From contig JANRIC010000116.1 of assembly GCA_033765345.1 (NCBI GenBank), forward strand, positions 1-20,417: 20,417 bases of DNA. The letters are read 5' to 3'. This DNA is from JANRIC01 sp033765345. GTDB taxonomy: Bacteria > Bacteroidota > Bacteroidia > Cytophagales > Microscillaceae. The notes below the pieces were generated by a model, which worked only from the letters and a program-made list of their open reading frames with translations, did no database searches and was not told the DNA's origin. Shown piece after piece: positions 7,428 through 15,847 of the stretch (its first letter is position 1; the number at the start of each line of letters is the position of its first letter). The position numbers and the translations under genes are program-made.

Positions 7428-8020
7428 CTGTTTTTGATATACTTGGCTGGGACACCTCCATAAATCGTATAAGGTGGGATGTCTTCTCTCACCACGCTTC
7501 CGGCTGCTATGATGGACCCTTGTCCGATTGTGACTCCATCTAGGATCGTACAACCGTGTGCAATCCAGACATCATCCTGGATGACGATTCCCTTGCTTGT
7601 GTTGCCCTGATCTGCGATAGGCTTGTTTGTATCCTTATAATTGTGATTACTGGGAATGATCATGCAATGCCCTGCGATGAGGACTTTTTTGCCGATTTTT
7701 GTGTTTCCGTGACCATAAATTATGGTATAAGGGTTAATGTCGCAGGCCGTCCCAATTTCAATATTTCCTCCGTAAGTCATCAAACACACACCATGATTGA
7801 TAGAGGAATTATCCCCAATGATAATTTTACTATCCCGTATAACTCGAAAAATAGCACTACTATCAATATTTACATTTTTACCTATAATTATTTTATCTTG
7901 GTTTGCATTTAAGTAGTGCTTATTGGTAGTTATAAAATCTTTTAACATGCACTCCATCATATCTTCATAAAAAAATTCTGCGATTATACGCTTTAATTTT
8001 TTTTTGATTTTTTTTATCAT
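7424..8020 (-). CDS. Hexapeptide-repeat (left-handed beta-helix) acyltransferase
   Basis: A probable O- or N-acetyltransferase acting on a sugar of the glycan. The 198-residue protein has a basic, possibly membrane-associating N-terminus (KKIKKKLKR), then isoleucine-rich hexapeptide turns from about residue 45 to 180 (for example IIIGDNSSINHG, VWIAHGCTILDGVTIG). A likely catalytic histidine lies in PSNHNY (H126). The C-terminus GGVPAKYIKNR is typical of the WbbJ/maltose-acetyltransferase-like group. It starts 4 bp after the wzt stop. Its first half is notably AT-rich (roughly a quarter to a third G+C by hand count) and its last part near 50%, so the gene spans a composition step. Confidence 0.9.
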   Translation of the reverse strand: MIKKIKKKLKRIIAEFFYEDMMECMLKDFITTNKHYLNANQDKIIIGKNVNIDSSAIFRVIRDSKIIIGDNSSINHGVCLMTYGGNIEIGTACDINPYTIIYGHGNTKIGKKVLIAGHCMIIPSNHNYKDTNKPIADQGNTSKGIVIQDDVWIAHGCTILDGVTIGQGSIIAAGSVVREDIPPYTIYGGVPAKYIKNR

Positions 8021-8024
8021 ATGA

Positions 8025-9281
8025 TTATGTTTGAGTCCAATAAAAATCTTCTAAATACGTACAACTATCAGGCTGCCATTCAAAATCTCTTTTAATTTCA
8101 ACTACTTGCACTTTAAATGGACATACACCTTCTAAGGTTTCTAGGATAGTCCTGCCAGAATCCTCCGCCAAAAAAACTTTTAGTGAATAATCTCCAATGT
8201 ATAATCTTGATTTGGGGATAACACATTGTAAAATACAGCTCCTTTGTTCTGAGAGAAATATGATTTCGTCACTAAATAGCCATAGGTGAGAAATAGGCAC
8301 TCCGTGATAATTAACAATTTGAAAAGCTAAAGCTGCATTTCTGAGTGCTCTGTTGGCTTCTATTTTAAAGGTAAAAGTCAATTTTTTGTGAATGTCATGA
8401 AAATTATTTGGCAAGCTGGTTTGAACCATAACTTCTGTGATTTTTGCATCTTCATTAGCTAATTCAGCTTTATAAGTATCACTATATTGAAAATTAGATT
8501 TCAGATAGTATCCAATTGCATCAGAAGTCTGGCCTAAAAAATGGACATTGCCGTTTTTTAATACTAAGCACTTTGTTGTCAAAGTAGAAACAGCATTCAT
8601 ATTATGACTCACAAAAAGCACTGTCCTGCCTTCGCTTTTACTGACATCCTGCATCTTGCCGATGGCCTTTTTCTGAAACTCAGCATCCCCTACGGCAAGC
8701 ACTTCATCTACTACGAGTATCTCCGGCTCTAAAAATGCAGCCACTGCAAAACCCAGTCGCACACGCATCCCGGAGCTGTATCGCTTCACGGGGGTATCTA
8801 TATACTTAGCTACTCCGGCAAAATCAATGATTTCATCCAGTTTGCGGCGGATTTCGGCTTTGTTCATGCCCAAGATAGCTCCATTCAGGAAAATATTTTC
8901 TCTTCCGGTAAGCTCCGGGTGAAAGCCCGTACCTACTTCCAGCAAAGATGCTATTCTGCCTTTTACTTTGACTTGTCCTTTGGTAGGAGCGGTTACTTTG
9001 GAAAGAATCTTTAAAAGGGTTGATTTCCCGGCACCGTTTTTACCGATGATACCGAGTACTTCGCCTTGTTTTACTTCAAAATTAATATCCTGCAAAGCCC
9101 AGACATAGTCGCCTGCTACTTCATTCAGCGTATTTGCCGCCCCGATTTTAAGGGTTGGGTCTTCTTTTCCTCTGAGTTTGGCGATCCATCGAGCTACGTC
9201 ATCCCGTAAAGTGCCAGATCCCACCAGCCCCAATCGATACTGCTTCCAAAGATTTTCAACGCTTAATACAATGTCTGACAT
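8025..9281 (-). CDS. wzt: Wzt-type polysaccharide ABC transporter ATP-binding protein
   Basis: ATPase of the ABC exporter that moves a lipid-linked polysaccharide across the inner membrane, paired with the permease just upstream. The 418-residue protein has Walker A GKNGAGKST (80-88), the Wzt-typical ASLLEVGTGFHPELTGREN (111-129), signature YSSGMRVRLG (168-177), Walker B ILVVDE (188-193) and the H-loop SHN (225-227). An extra ~155-residue beta-rich C-terminal domain (about 262-418) follows; in studied Wzt proteins it recognises the glycan. The start at 9281 (MSDIVLSVENLWKQY) is chosen over an upstream in-frame ATG at 9350, which lies inside the permease gene. G+C falls from about 50% in the ATPase part to about 33% in the C-terminal part. 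Confidence 0.93.
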   Translation of the reverse strand: MSDIVLSVENLWKQYRLGLVGSGTLRDDVARWIAKLRGKEDPTLKIGAANTLNEVAGDYVWALQDINFEVKQGEVLGIIGKNGAGKSTLLKILSKVTAPTKGQVKVKGRIASLLEVGTGFHPELTGRENIFLNGAILGMNKAEIRRKLDEIIDFAGVAKYIDTPVKRYSSGMRVRLGFAVAAFLEPEILVVDEVLAVGDAEFQKKAIGKMQDVSKSEGRTVLFVSHNMNAVSTLTTKCLVLKNGNVHFLGQTSDAIGYYLKSNFQYSDTYKAELANEDAKITEVMVQTSLPNNFHDIHKKLTFTFKIEANRALRNAALAFQIVNYHGVPISHLWLFSDEIIFLSEQRSCILQCVIPKSRLYIGDYSLKVFLAEDSGRTILETLEGVCPFKVQVVEIKRDFEWQPDSCTYLEDFYWTQT

Positions 9282-9297
9282 AAAAAATTGTAAAAAT

Positions 9298-10170
9298 TTA
9301 AACGGTATCCATAAAAGATTTTTCAACCCGATGGAATAAACCCAATCCAATTAAAAAAATCACCAAACTCACCAAAGTACTGTTTAGCAACATTCCTCCC
9401 GTAAATACGCCTGAGCCGAAAAAAGCATAACGAAACCCTTCTATCAAAGGAGCTAAGGGATTGAGAGACAAATAAAATTGCGCTCTTTCGGAGTGTATCG
9501 CAGAAAGCGGATAAATCACCGGAGTAGCATACATAAAAAGCTGTACGCCAAAATTGACCAAATGCACCAAGTCTTTGTATTTGGTCGTGAGCGAAGATAT
9601 GACAATCCCCATTCCCAAACCAAAAATCGCCATCACGACAATAAAATAAGGAATAGCCAAAAGCCAAAGCGTGGGCTTCAAAGAAGTACCCATGATAAAA
9701 AAACCGGCGTATACCATCAAAAACAAAAACAACTGAATCCCAAAAGCAATCAAAGCACTAATAACCGTAGCCACAGGCACAGTAAGCCTGGGGAAATATA
9801 CCTTACCAAACATATCTGCATTGCTTGTAAATACGCTGGAGGTTTTTGTGAGGCAACTCGCAAAATAACTCCAAACCGTAACCCCAGCCATATAAAACAA
9901 AAACTGGGGCTGCCCATCTGTTGATATTCCGGCAATCTGCCCAAATACAATCGTAAAAGTGAGTGTAGTAAGTAAAGGCTGTATGATATGCCAAATAGGG
10001 CCTAAAATGGTCTGCTTATAAATAGCCACAAAATCACGTCGTACAAACAAAATGACCAAATCCCGATATTGCCAAAGCTCCTTCAAACGCAGGTCAAACC
10101 AGCTTTTCTGGGGGTTGATGACCTCCGTCCATTCATCGTTCGCATATAATTTGGAGTCTGTTTGATTCAT
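9298..10170 (-). CDS. wzm: Wzm-type polysaccharide ABC transporter permease
   Basis: Membrane subunit of the polysaccharide exporter, an ABC-2 type permease. The 290-residue protein has a cytoplasmic N-terminus with the family's LWQYRDLVILFVRRDFVAIY segment before the first membrane span. About six hydrophobic spans follow, for example around IIQPLLTTLTFTIVFGQIAG, VISALIAFGIQLFLFLMVYAGF and the C-terminal LVSLVIFLIGLGLFHRVE. The characteristic LNPLAPLIEGFRYAFFG loop precedes the last span. It is the first gene of the minus-strand operon, 16 bp ahead of wzt, and diverges from the aminotransferase gene. Confidence 0.93.
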   Translation of the reverse strand: MNQTDSKLYANDEWTEVINPQKSWFDLRLKELWQYRDLVILFVRRDFVAIYKQTILGPIWHIIQPLLTTLTFTIVFGQIAGISTDGQPQFLFYMAGVTVWSYFASCLTKTSSVFTSNADMFGKVYFPRLTVPVATVISALIAFGIQLFLFLMVYAGFFIMGTSLKPTLWLLAIPYFIVVMAIFGLGMGIVISSLTTKYKDLVHLVNFGVQLFMYATPVIYPLSAIHSERAQFYLSLNPLAPLIEGFRYAFFGSGVFTGGMLLNSTLVSLVIFLIGLGLFHRVEKSFMDTV

Positions 10171-10277
10171 CTTGCTTTAATTTATTGGCGAAGGTAAGGC
10201 TAAATTTTTAAATTTGTGAAATGGTGTAAGTTAATTCCGATAATTCTAACCTGTACCTATTTTAAATAAAAGCTATT
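10171..10277. promoter_or_regulatory. Divergent promoter region of the two glycan operons
   Basis: The 107-bp gap separates the first genes of the two operons. On the + strand, TAAATTTG at 10209-10216 matches the Bacteroidota -7 consensus TAnnTTTG. ATTG at 10184-10187 lies 21 bp upstream as a weak -33 candidate, which would give a leader of roughly 55 nt. No equally good element was seen for the minus-strand operon. Confidence 0.4.
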
Positions 10278-11369
10278 ATGATATACTACGAAAACCTCGC
10301 CCTGCTCAATCAACAGTTTTCTGAAGAGCTCCAACATGTCTTTCAGGAAGTACTGGCAGAAGGTTGGTTCATTGAAGGTAGGCGACTAGGGCAATTTGAA
10401 GCAGAATTTGCTGCTTACTGCCAAGTAAAATATTGTATCGGCGTATCCAATGGTTTGGATGCTTTAAAACTGGCTCTGATTGCCTTGGATTTGCCTCCCC
10501 AATCTGAAATCATCGTACCGGCGCATACCTTCATCGCTACGATTCTTTCAGTGATCCACGCCGGACATATCCCGGTGTTGATAGAGCCTGACATGGCTAC
10601 TTACAATATCAATCCTCAGCAGATTGAAGAAAAAATCTCCTCAAAAACCCGTGCTCTCCTGGCCGTACACCTCTACGGCAAAATGTGCAATATGTCTGTA
10701 CTGATTGAAATTGCCCACAAATATAACCTTTATCTTATCGAGGATGCCGCCCAAGCACACGGTGCTCGTTATAACCACCAAGTAGCAGGCAGTTTTGGAG
10801 ATATGGCGGCTTTTAGTTTTTACCCCAGCAAAAACTTAGGGGCTTTAGGTGATGCTGGCGCCGTGATCAGCAATCACAGTAGATATGCCTTGAAATTAAA
10901 AGCCTTAAGAAATTACGGTTCTTCAGAAAAATACCACTATGAAATGATCGGCCACAACAATCGCCTGGATGAATTACAGGCAGCCTTCCTCTCAGTAAAA
11001 CTTCGATACCTGGACCAGATCAATGCACACAAAAGACAACTAGCCCGGATTTACCTGCAATATCTCAAAGAAGATTTTATCAAACCCCAGGTACACCCTG
11101 ATTATGAAGATGTTTTTCATATTTTTGCAATCAGACACCCTCAAAGAGATCAGCTCAAAGCCTATTTGATTGACAAAGGTATCCAAACGGGCATTCACTA
11201 TCCAATACCCCCACATCGCCAAAATGCCCTAAAATCTTACTTTGTCGGAGAAAACTATCCTTTATGTGAAGAAATTCACAAAACTATCCTAAGTTTGCCC
11301 ATATCATTTATTCACAAAGAAGAAGAAATTTATCAGATAATTGATGTAATGAACCAATTTAGTATGTGA
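10278..11369 (+). CDS. DegT/DnrJ/EryC1/StrS aminotransferase
   Basis: A PLP-dependent sugar aminotransferase that probably converts a nucleotide-linked keto sugar to an amino sugar for the glycan. The 363-residue protein has family-typical length. It shows GVSNGLDALKLAL (55-67), PAHTFIATILSV (81-92), EDAAQAHGA (155-163) and FSFYPSKNLGALGDAGA (179-195), in which K185 is the predicted PLP-binding lysine. HNNRLDELQAA is also typical. It resembles the branch that makes 3-amino-3,6-dideoxyhexoses on dTDP (FdtB/QdtB-like), but the sugar is not certain: no dTDP-sugar genes lie in the window. It is the first gene of the plus-strand operon; the next gene begins 4 bp after its stop. Confidence 0.92.
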   Translation: MIYYENLALLNQQFSEELQHVFQEVLAEGWFIEGRRLGQFEAEFAAYCQVKYCIGVSNGLDALKLALIALDLPPQSEIIVPAHTFIATILSVIHAGHIPVLIEPDMATYNINPQQIEEKISSKTRALLAVHLYGKMCNMSVLIEIAHKYNLYLIEDAAQAHGARYNHQVAGSFGDMAAFSFYPSKNLGALGDAGAVISNHSRYALKLKALRNYGSSEKYHYEMIGHNNRLDELQAAFLSVKLRYLDQINAHKRQLARIYLQYLKEDFIKPQVHPDYEDVFHIFAIRHPQRDQLKAYLIDKGIQTGIHYPIPPHRQNALKSYFVGENYPLCEEIHKTILSLPISFIHKEEEIYQIIDVMNQFSM

Positions 11370-11373
11370 TCTC

Positions 11374-12216
11374 ATGCCCCAGGAACACCCGAAAATCTCA
11401 GTAATCACGCCTTCTTTTAATCAAGGAAATACCTTAGAGCAAACCATGCTATCGGTATTACATCAGTCTTACCCCGAGCTAGAATATATCCTCATTGATG
11501 GAGGAAGCACGGATAAAAGCCTGGAAATCATACAAAAATACGAAAAACAACTCACGTATTGGGTCAGCGAAAAAGATCGAGGCATCTATGATGCCATGAA
11601 TAAGGGTATCGAGCGGGCAAGCGGAGAATGGATTTATTTTCTGGGTACAGATGATTTGCTCTGTAGCAATGTATTCATGGATATTTTTGCAGAACCACCA
11701 GAAGCTGATTTAATCTACGGAAATGTGATTTTTAAACATTCCGGACAGATTTATGACGGATTTTTTGATAAAGAAAAACTGGCACATCACAATATTTGCC
11801 ATCAGGCGATCTTTTTCAAAAGAAAATTATTTGATCGCCTAGGGCTATTCGAGCTAAAATATCAAATCCTTGCCGATTATGTGTTTAACATCAAATGTTT
11901 CGGAAAACCGGAAATCAAAGTGGTGTATCTCAATAAAAATATCGCTATTTACAATGAAATCGGTCTGAGTGGGAGTAAACTGGACTTGAATTTTATTAAA
12001 AATCAGCAAAATCTCCTCAAAGATCATTTAGGGATATTTCTGGATAAAAAAACAATTTATGATCGGGTAGGTCGCTTGGGTATCAAAGAACTTCATCAAA
12101 AAAATTATAAAAAAGGATTACAACTTGTTTGGATGGCCTTGCCTTACGCACCTATTTTTTATATAAAAACTTTGTTGTATTTTTTCAAAAAATATTGTCT
12201 TACATATAGAGCTTAA
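11374..12216 (+). CDS. GT2-family glycosyltransferase
   Basis: An inverting GT-A fold transferase, probably extending the cytoplasmic lipid-linked glycan. The 280-residue protein begins with the family strand KISVITPSFNQGNTLEQTM (7-25). It has IDGGSTDKS (41-49), EKDRGIYDAMNKGIERASGEW (66-86) and the metal-binding acidic segment GTDD (91-94). The EKDRGIYDAMNKGI form is seen in WcaA-like colanic/O-antigen transferases. The C-terminal ~60 residues are basic and hydrophobic (YAPIFYIKTLLYFFKKY) and may associate with the membrane. It is packed 4 bp behind the aminotransferase. Confidence 0.9.
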   Translation: MPQEHPKISVITPSFNQGNTLEQTMLSVLHQSYPELEYILIDGGSTDKSLEIIQKYEKQLTYWVSEKDRGIYDAMNKGIERASGEWIYFLGTDDLLCSNVFMDIFAEPPEADLIYGNVIFKHSGQIYDGFFDKEKLAHHNICHQAIFFKRKLFDRLGLFELKYQILADYVFNIKCFGKPEIKVVYLNKNIAIYNEIGLSGSKLDLNFIKNQQNLLKDHLGIFLDKKTIYDRVGRLGIKELHQKNYKKGLQLVWMALPYAPIFYIKTLLYFFKKYCLTYRA

Positions 12217-12220
12217 TCAA

Positions 12221-13012
12221 GTGAACGCTTTTTTTTCAAAAAATCTCAAATCCACAGCCTTAGTTACCATTCCGATTTACAAAGAAAAACCGGATGCCTT
12301 AGAGATGATCTCTTTGAAGCAGTGCCTCAAAATATTGGCCGATTACCCGATTGTATTCTTTTATCCGCAAGCCCTTGACACCCGATTCTATCAAAATATT
12401 TGTGAGGAGTTTGAAATTAATCCTACCCTGGAAAGTTTTGAAGACCATTATTTTAAAAATATCCAAGGATACAATGCCTTATTGATTTCCAAAGAATTCT
12501 ATAAACGTTTTAGTGTGTATGAATTCATGCTTATTTATCAACTCGACGCTTTTGTATTCAAAGACGAATTGCAGGAATGGTGTGCATTTAACTATGATTA
12601 TATCGGTTCGCCCTGGGTCTATGATGATTTTGTGCAATCTTACAATGGAATACACGCCCCGCTCTGGAGCCTGGCACATTGGCGCAAGCGCATCAACTAC
12701 GGAGGCAATGGAGGGTTCTCTCTCCGAAAAATAAGCAGTTTTTTAAGATTCCTGCACTTTTTTCCTTTTCTGACCCACGATTTCAAAGGGAATGAAGATG
12801 GCTTTTGGTCATTTTATGCAGATTGGTACAATCCTTTTTTTAAAATTGCACCTGCGGAAACCGCCCTGCAATTTGCCTTTGAAAAACATCCTGAGCAATC
12901 ATACCAAAAACTAAATCAACACCTGCCTTTTGGCTGTCACGCCTGGCATAAATACAATATCAACTTTTGGAAACCTCATCTGGAACAATTCGGACACCAT
13001 ATAACGCTATGA
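12221..13012 (+). CDS. DUF5672-type protein, putative glycosyltransferase-like
   Basis: A 263-residue protein that I place in the DUF5672 group, which usually sits in glycan loci and has no assigned activity. Visible landmarks are STALVTIPIYKEKPDALE near the N-terminus, IYQLDAFVF (105-113), YDYIGSPW (125-132), GGNGGFSLRK (161-170) and NEDGFW (191-196). The GNGGFSLRK and NED motifs resemble parts of GT-A active sites, so a glycosyltransferase role is plausible but inferred. It uses a GTG start 4 bp after the upstream stop. Its TGA overlaps the next ATG (ATGA, 13009-13012), which points to translational coupling with the fucosyltransferase. Confidence 0.8.
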   Translation: MNAFFSKNLKSTALVTIPIYKEKPDALEMISLKQCLKILADYPIVFFYPQALDTRFYQNICEEFEINPTLESFEDHYFKNIQGYNALLISKEFYKRFSVYEFMLIYQLDAFVFKDELQEWCAFNYDYIGSPWVYDDFVQSYNGIHAPLWSLAHWRKRINYGGNGGFSLRKISSFLRFLHFFPFLTHDFKGNEDGFWSFYADWYNPFFKIAPAETALQFAFEKHPEQSYQKLNQHLPFGCHAWHKYNINFWKPHLEQFGHHITL

Positions 13013-13977
13013 TTACCGTCAAGCTCACATACCCACAGCACTGGCTTAAAGAAGACTTACCCGGAAACTACCTGGCGCAAAGCCCTCATGAACAAGGTAT
13101 CTGGGAGAACTATCAATTTGAGATTAATCAGCCAAAGCTAAAAAACTGCGATTTTTGGGTAGTAAACGGCAATTTGGACACAAAAGAAACCGTAAAAGTA
13201 AATTATGCCACGATATTCATCAGTAGTGAAGAAAGAACCAGTAAAATCTGGGATGATAAATTTCTACAGCAGTTTGACTGGATCGTCAGCTCGCAGGAGG
13301 GTATCCGCCACCCGCAAGTAATCCGAACACAATACATCTGCCCTTGGCAAGTACGCAAAACCTACAACGAACTCATCCCTCAGAAGTCCCTCCCAAAACC
13401 TAAAGACTTCTCGGCAGTTGTCTCGGATATGGTAGCTACTGAAAGCCATAAAAAGAGGTTTGCTTTCGTCAATCAATTAAAAGGACATTTCAAAGACCGA
13501 TTGGATTGGTTTGGCAAAGGGAATGTATACATTCGTGATAAATGGGACGGACTAAGCCCTTACAAATACTCCATTGCCTTTGAAAATACAAGCAGTCTAC
13601 ATTATTGGACTGAAAAAATTGCCGATTGTTATCTGGCTCTGTGTATGCCGATTTATTGGGGTTGCCCCAATATCGCCGACTATTTCCCAGAGGAATCTAT
13701 GATATTGCTGAAACCGAATGATCTACAGGCTAGTATTCAAGCCATCGAGCAGGCTATGGAGGAAAATCGTTATGAACAAAATTTTGATTATATCTTAAAA
13801 GCCAAAGATTTGGTGATGAATGCGTACAATATTTTTCCAAAATTGAAGGCTGTACTGGACGACATTCGTCCGGGAATCTCTCCAAACCCAAAATCAGTTA
13901 CTTTGAAACCCGAATATTTTTTTACAAGAGAGCCTTTGCTCAAAAAGGTAATTAGAAAAATCAGACAACAATGGTAA
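13009..13977 (+). CDS. GT10-family (alpha-1,3/4-type) fucosyltransferase
   Basis: Predicted to transfer fucose from GDP-fucose to a sugar of the glycan. The 322-residue protein has the GT10 core in its C-terminal half: KKRFAFVNQL (148-157), YKYSIAFENTSSLHYWTEK (185-203) and the following CYLALCMPIYWGCPNIADYFP (207-227), corresponding to the conserved FENS..DYVTEK..G.VPV..G..N family pattern. The frame is open further upstream to 12967, but the start at 13009 gives an ATGA overlap with the preceding gene and a sensible N-terminus (MITVKLTYPQHW). Its stop overlaps the next GT2 start by 7 bp. Linkage (alpha-1,3 or -1,4) is inferred from the family only. Confidence 0.87.
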   Translation: MITVKLTYPQHWLKEDLPGNYLAQSPHEQGIWENYQFEINQPKLKNCDFWVVNGNLDTKETVKVNYATIFISSEERTSKIWDDKFLQQFDWIVSSQEGIRHPQVIRTQYICPWQVRKTYNELIPQKSLPKPKDFSAVVSDMVATESHKKRFAFVNQLKGHFKDRLDWFGKGNVYIRDKWDGLSPYKYSIAFENTSSLHYWTEKIADCYLALCMPIYWGCPNIADYFPEESMILLKPNDLQASIQAIEQAMEENRYEQNFDYILKAKDLVMNAYNIFPKLKAVLDDIRPGISPNPKSVTLKPEYFFTREPLLKKVIRKIRQQW

Positions 13978-14918
13978 ATACCCCCAAAGTAAGTGTACTG
14001 ATCCCGGTATACAATACCGAAGCGTATATTGCACAAACCATAGAATCTGTCCTTGCCCAAACCTATCAAGACTGGGAGTTAGTCATTGTGGACGACTGCT
14101 CCACCGATCAAACCTTTGACATCTGCCGGAAATACACCGCTGACGAACCCCGTATCCGCTTGTATAAAAATGAAAAAAACCTGGGTATGATGCCCAACTG
14201 GAATTATGGCATTACACTTTGTAGGGGTGAATATTGGGGGAAACTAGATGCAGATGACTTGTGGCACGAAAACATGATTGAAGAATGTGTCAAAATCCTA
14301 GATCAATCACCTGAAGTAGGTTTAGTCTGTACTTCTCATGTCATCATAGATGAACAAGGCGTATTACAACCCGAAACGGTTGCCCAATCAATCCCTGAAT
14401 TTGCCAGAAATAAAAGTTTTTCTTGCATTGATCTTGTCAAACAAGGACCTGATCAATTTTTGTCTTTTCCTATTATGAAGCAAGGCATAGGACTTTTACG
14501 ACGCAGTTTTTTTAAGAAATATGAGTCCTTTAAACTGGATAGATGGGGAGATACCGAGATGTGGTTCAGAATAGGTGCTCATTTCCAAATTTTTTATCAA
14601 GACAAAGTATACCACTTCCATAGAAAATGGTCTCAGAACTTTACAGCACAGACTTATCAGGATCTGGATAAAATTAATGCAGGTTTTTATGAAACTCGTA
14701 AGGCGATTTTAGACTATTACTACAATTACGGCAAAATTTCTAATAAAGAATTTCAAACATTTAGCCGCAAAAATTTACTTAATTATCAAGTTTATCTGAT
14801 CTACAAACTAAGAACAGAGAGAAAATATCTAAGTGCATTCGCAAAATTTCTGTATACTTGTTGCATAGCTCCCAAAGACACAATCACGTTTTATACCCAA
14901 AGATTATTCAAAAGATGA
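13971..14918 (+). CDS. GT2-family glycosyltransferase
   Basis: A second GT-A family 2 transferase in this operon, 315 residues. It opens PKVSVLIPVYNTEAYIAQTIESVLAQT (5-31), with the nucleotide-binding VDDCSTD (40-46), NLGMMPNWNYGI (70-81) and the metal-site LDADDLW (92-98). The C-terminal third has WGDTEMWFRIG, a typical acceptor-site acidic region, and a basic tail. It overlaps the fucosyltransferase genes on both sides (7 bp upstream, ATGA downstream), so all three are likely translated together. It may build the backbone residue that one or both fucosyltransferases then decorate (inference). Confidence 0.9.
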   Translation: MVNTPKVSVLIPVYNTEAYIAQTIESVLAQTYQDWELVIVDDCSTDQTFDICRKYTADEPRIRLYKNEKNLGMMPNWNYGITLCRGEYWGKLDADDLWHENMIEECVKILDQSPEVGLVCTSHVIIDEQGVLQPETVAQSIPEFARNKSFSCIDLVKQGPDQFLSFPIMKQGIGLLRRSFFKKYESFKLDRWGDTEMWFRIGAHFQIFYQDKVYHFHRKWSQNFTAQTYQDLDKINAGFYETRKAILDYYYNYGKISNKEFQTFSRKNLLNYQVYLIYKLRTERKYLSAFAKFLYTCCIAPKDTITFYTQRLFKR

Positions 14919-15781
14919 TCATTATTCAATCCAGAGGAGGTCTGGGCAATCAAATGTTTCAATATGCCTTTGCCCTGGCAACAGCGCGCAAGCTCAATAC
15001 GCTTTTTGCCTTGGATAAAATGGATATGAAGGACGAACTTTACTTCTTTAAGGGACCTTCCACACATTTTTTTTATAGATTCAAAAAACTCCTGCACCCC
15101 AGAATTTATCGTATATTGCTTTTTGGAATCGCTTACAGCCTGAATTTATTTAAAAAATATCCTGATATTGAATTTGACAATTGGCTGACTCCCGAACAAA
15201 ATTTGCCCAAACTTCATCCCCATGGCTACTACCTGGGTTATTTCCAGGCTTTTGCCTATTTTAAAGCGTATCAACACGAGGTCAAAAAAGCTTTTCAACT
15301 AAAAAGCCAACACATACAGGCTTTTCGTAGGGATTATCAGCATTTGTTTGACCATCACAAAATCATTGCCGTGCATATCCGTCGCGGAGATTACCTCGAC
15401 ATCTATAACCCCAGGCTTGGCGAGAGCAATTTGTCCTTACCCCTAGAATATTATCACAAAGCTTTGCAAAGTATTGAAAATCAGCAAGATTATAAGGTGA
15501 TTTTTGTAAGCAATGAACCAGAGTTTGTCAAAAAAGAATTTGGAGAACAAGCTCATTTTATTTTTGCAAAAAATTCTGCCCTGATTGACTTTCAGATTAT
15601 TCAAAATGCCGATATTGCCATTATTGCCAACAGCACCTTTGCTTGGTGGGCCGCTTTTTTGAATCCCAAGCCGGAGAAAAGGGTTTTTGCTCCTCAATAC
15701 TGGCTGGGTTTTAAAATTTCTGAAGAATATCCCAAACATATTTTACAAGACCTGGATTATATTCAATACCTGGTAGTATGA
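14915..15781 (+). CDS. GT11-family alpha-1,2-fucosyltransferase
   Basis: Predicted to transfer fucose from GDP-fucose in alpha-1,2 linkage. The 288-residue protein has the hallmark N-terminus SRGGLGNQMFQYAFALA (6-22), the GDP-fucose-binding motif HIRRGDY (154-160) and the C-terminal NSTFAWWAAFLNP (239-251), all diagnostic of GT11. The frame is open upstream to 14858, but the start at 14915 gives an ATGA overlap with the GT2 stop and puts the GGLGNQ motif at its normal distance from the N-terminus. It is the last gene of the plus-strand operon; a repeat island follows. Confidence 0.93.
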   Translation: MIIIQSRGGLGNQMFQYAFALATARKLNTLFALDKMDMKDELYFFKGPSTHFFYRFKKLLHPRIYRILLFGIAYSLNLFKKYPDIEFDNWLTPEQNLPKLHPHGYYLGYFQAFAYFKAYQHEVKKAFQLKSQHIQAFRRDYQHLFDHHKIIAVHIRRGDYLDIYNPRLGESNLSLPLEYYHKALQSIENQQDYKVIFVSNEPEFVKKEFGEQAHFIFAKNSALIDFQIIQNADIAIIANSTFAWWAAFLNPKPEKRVFAPQYWLGFKISEEYPKHILQDLDYIQYLVV

Positions 15782-15812
15782 AAGATCTAATGCTCCAATG
15801 ACACACACTACC

Positions 15813-15847
15813 AAATAATTAAAATAATTAAAATAATTAAAATAATT
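15813..15847. repeat. AAAATAATT 9-bp microsatellite
   Basis: Three exact AAAATAATT units (15821-15829, 15830-15838, 15839-15847) follow a partial unit at 15813-15820. It lies 31 bp after the GT11 stop and runs directly into repeat element copy C. Unit-number variation between strains would be expected but would not touch a gene. Confidence 0.9.

Noticed and set aside
7428..7553. Longer N-terminus for the FkbM methyltransferase
   Set aside because: The extension lies within the acyltransferase gene and is not FkbM-like; the internal ATG gives the ATGA overlap typical of this operon.
9282..9350. Longer N-terminus for Wzt
   Set aside because: The extra residues overlap the permease gene; the Wzt family starts close to MSDIVLSVENLWKQY.
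9478..9924. 148-residue + strand frame
   Set aside because: It lies wholly inside the wzm permease gene on the opposite strand and shows no protein-family character.
4481..15781. Sulfotransferase among the glycan genes
   Set aside because: No PAPS-binding motif was seen; every gene in the two operons fits another family.
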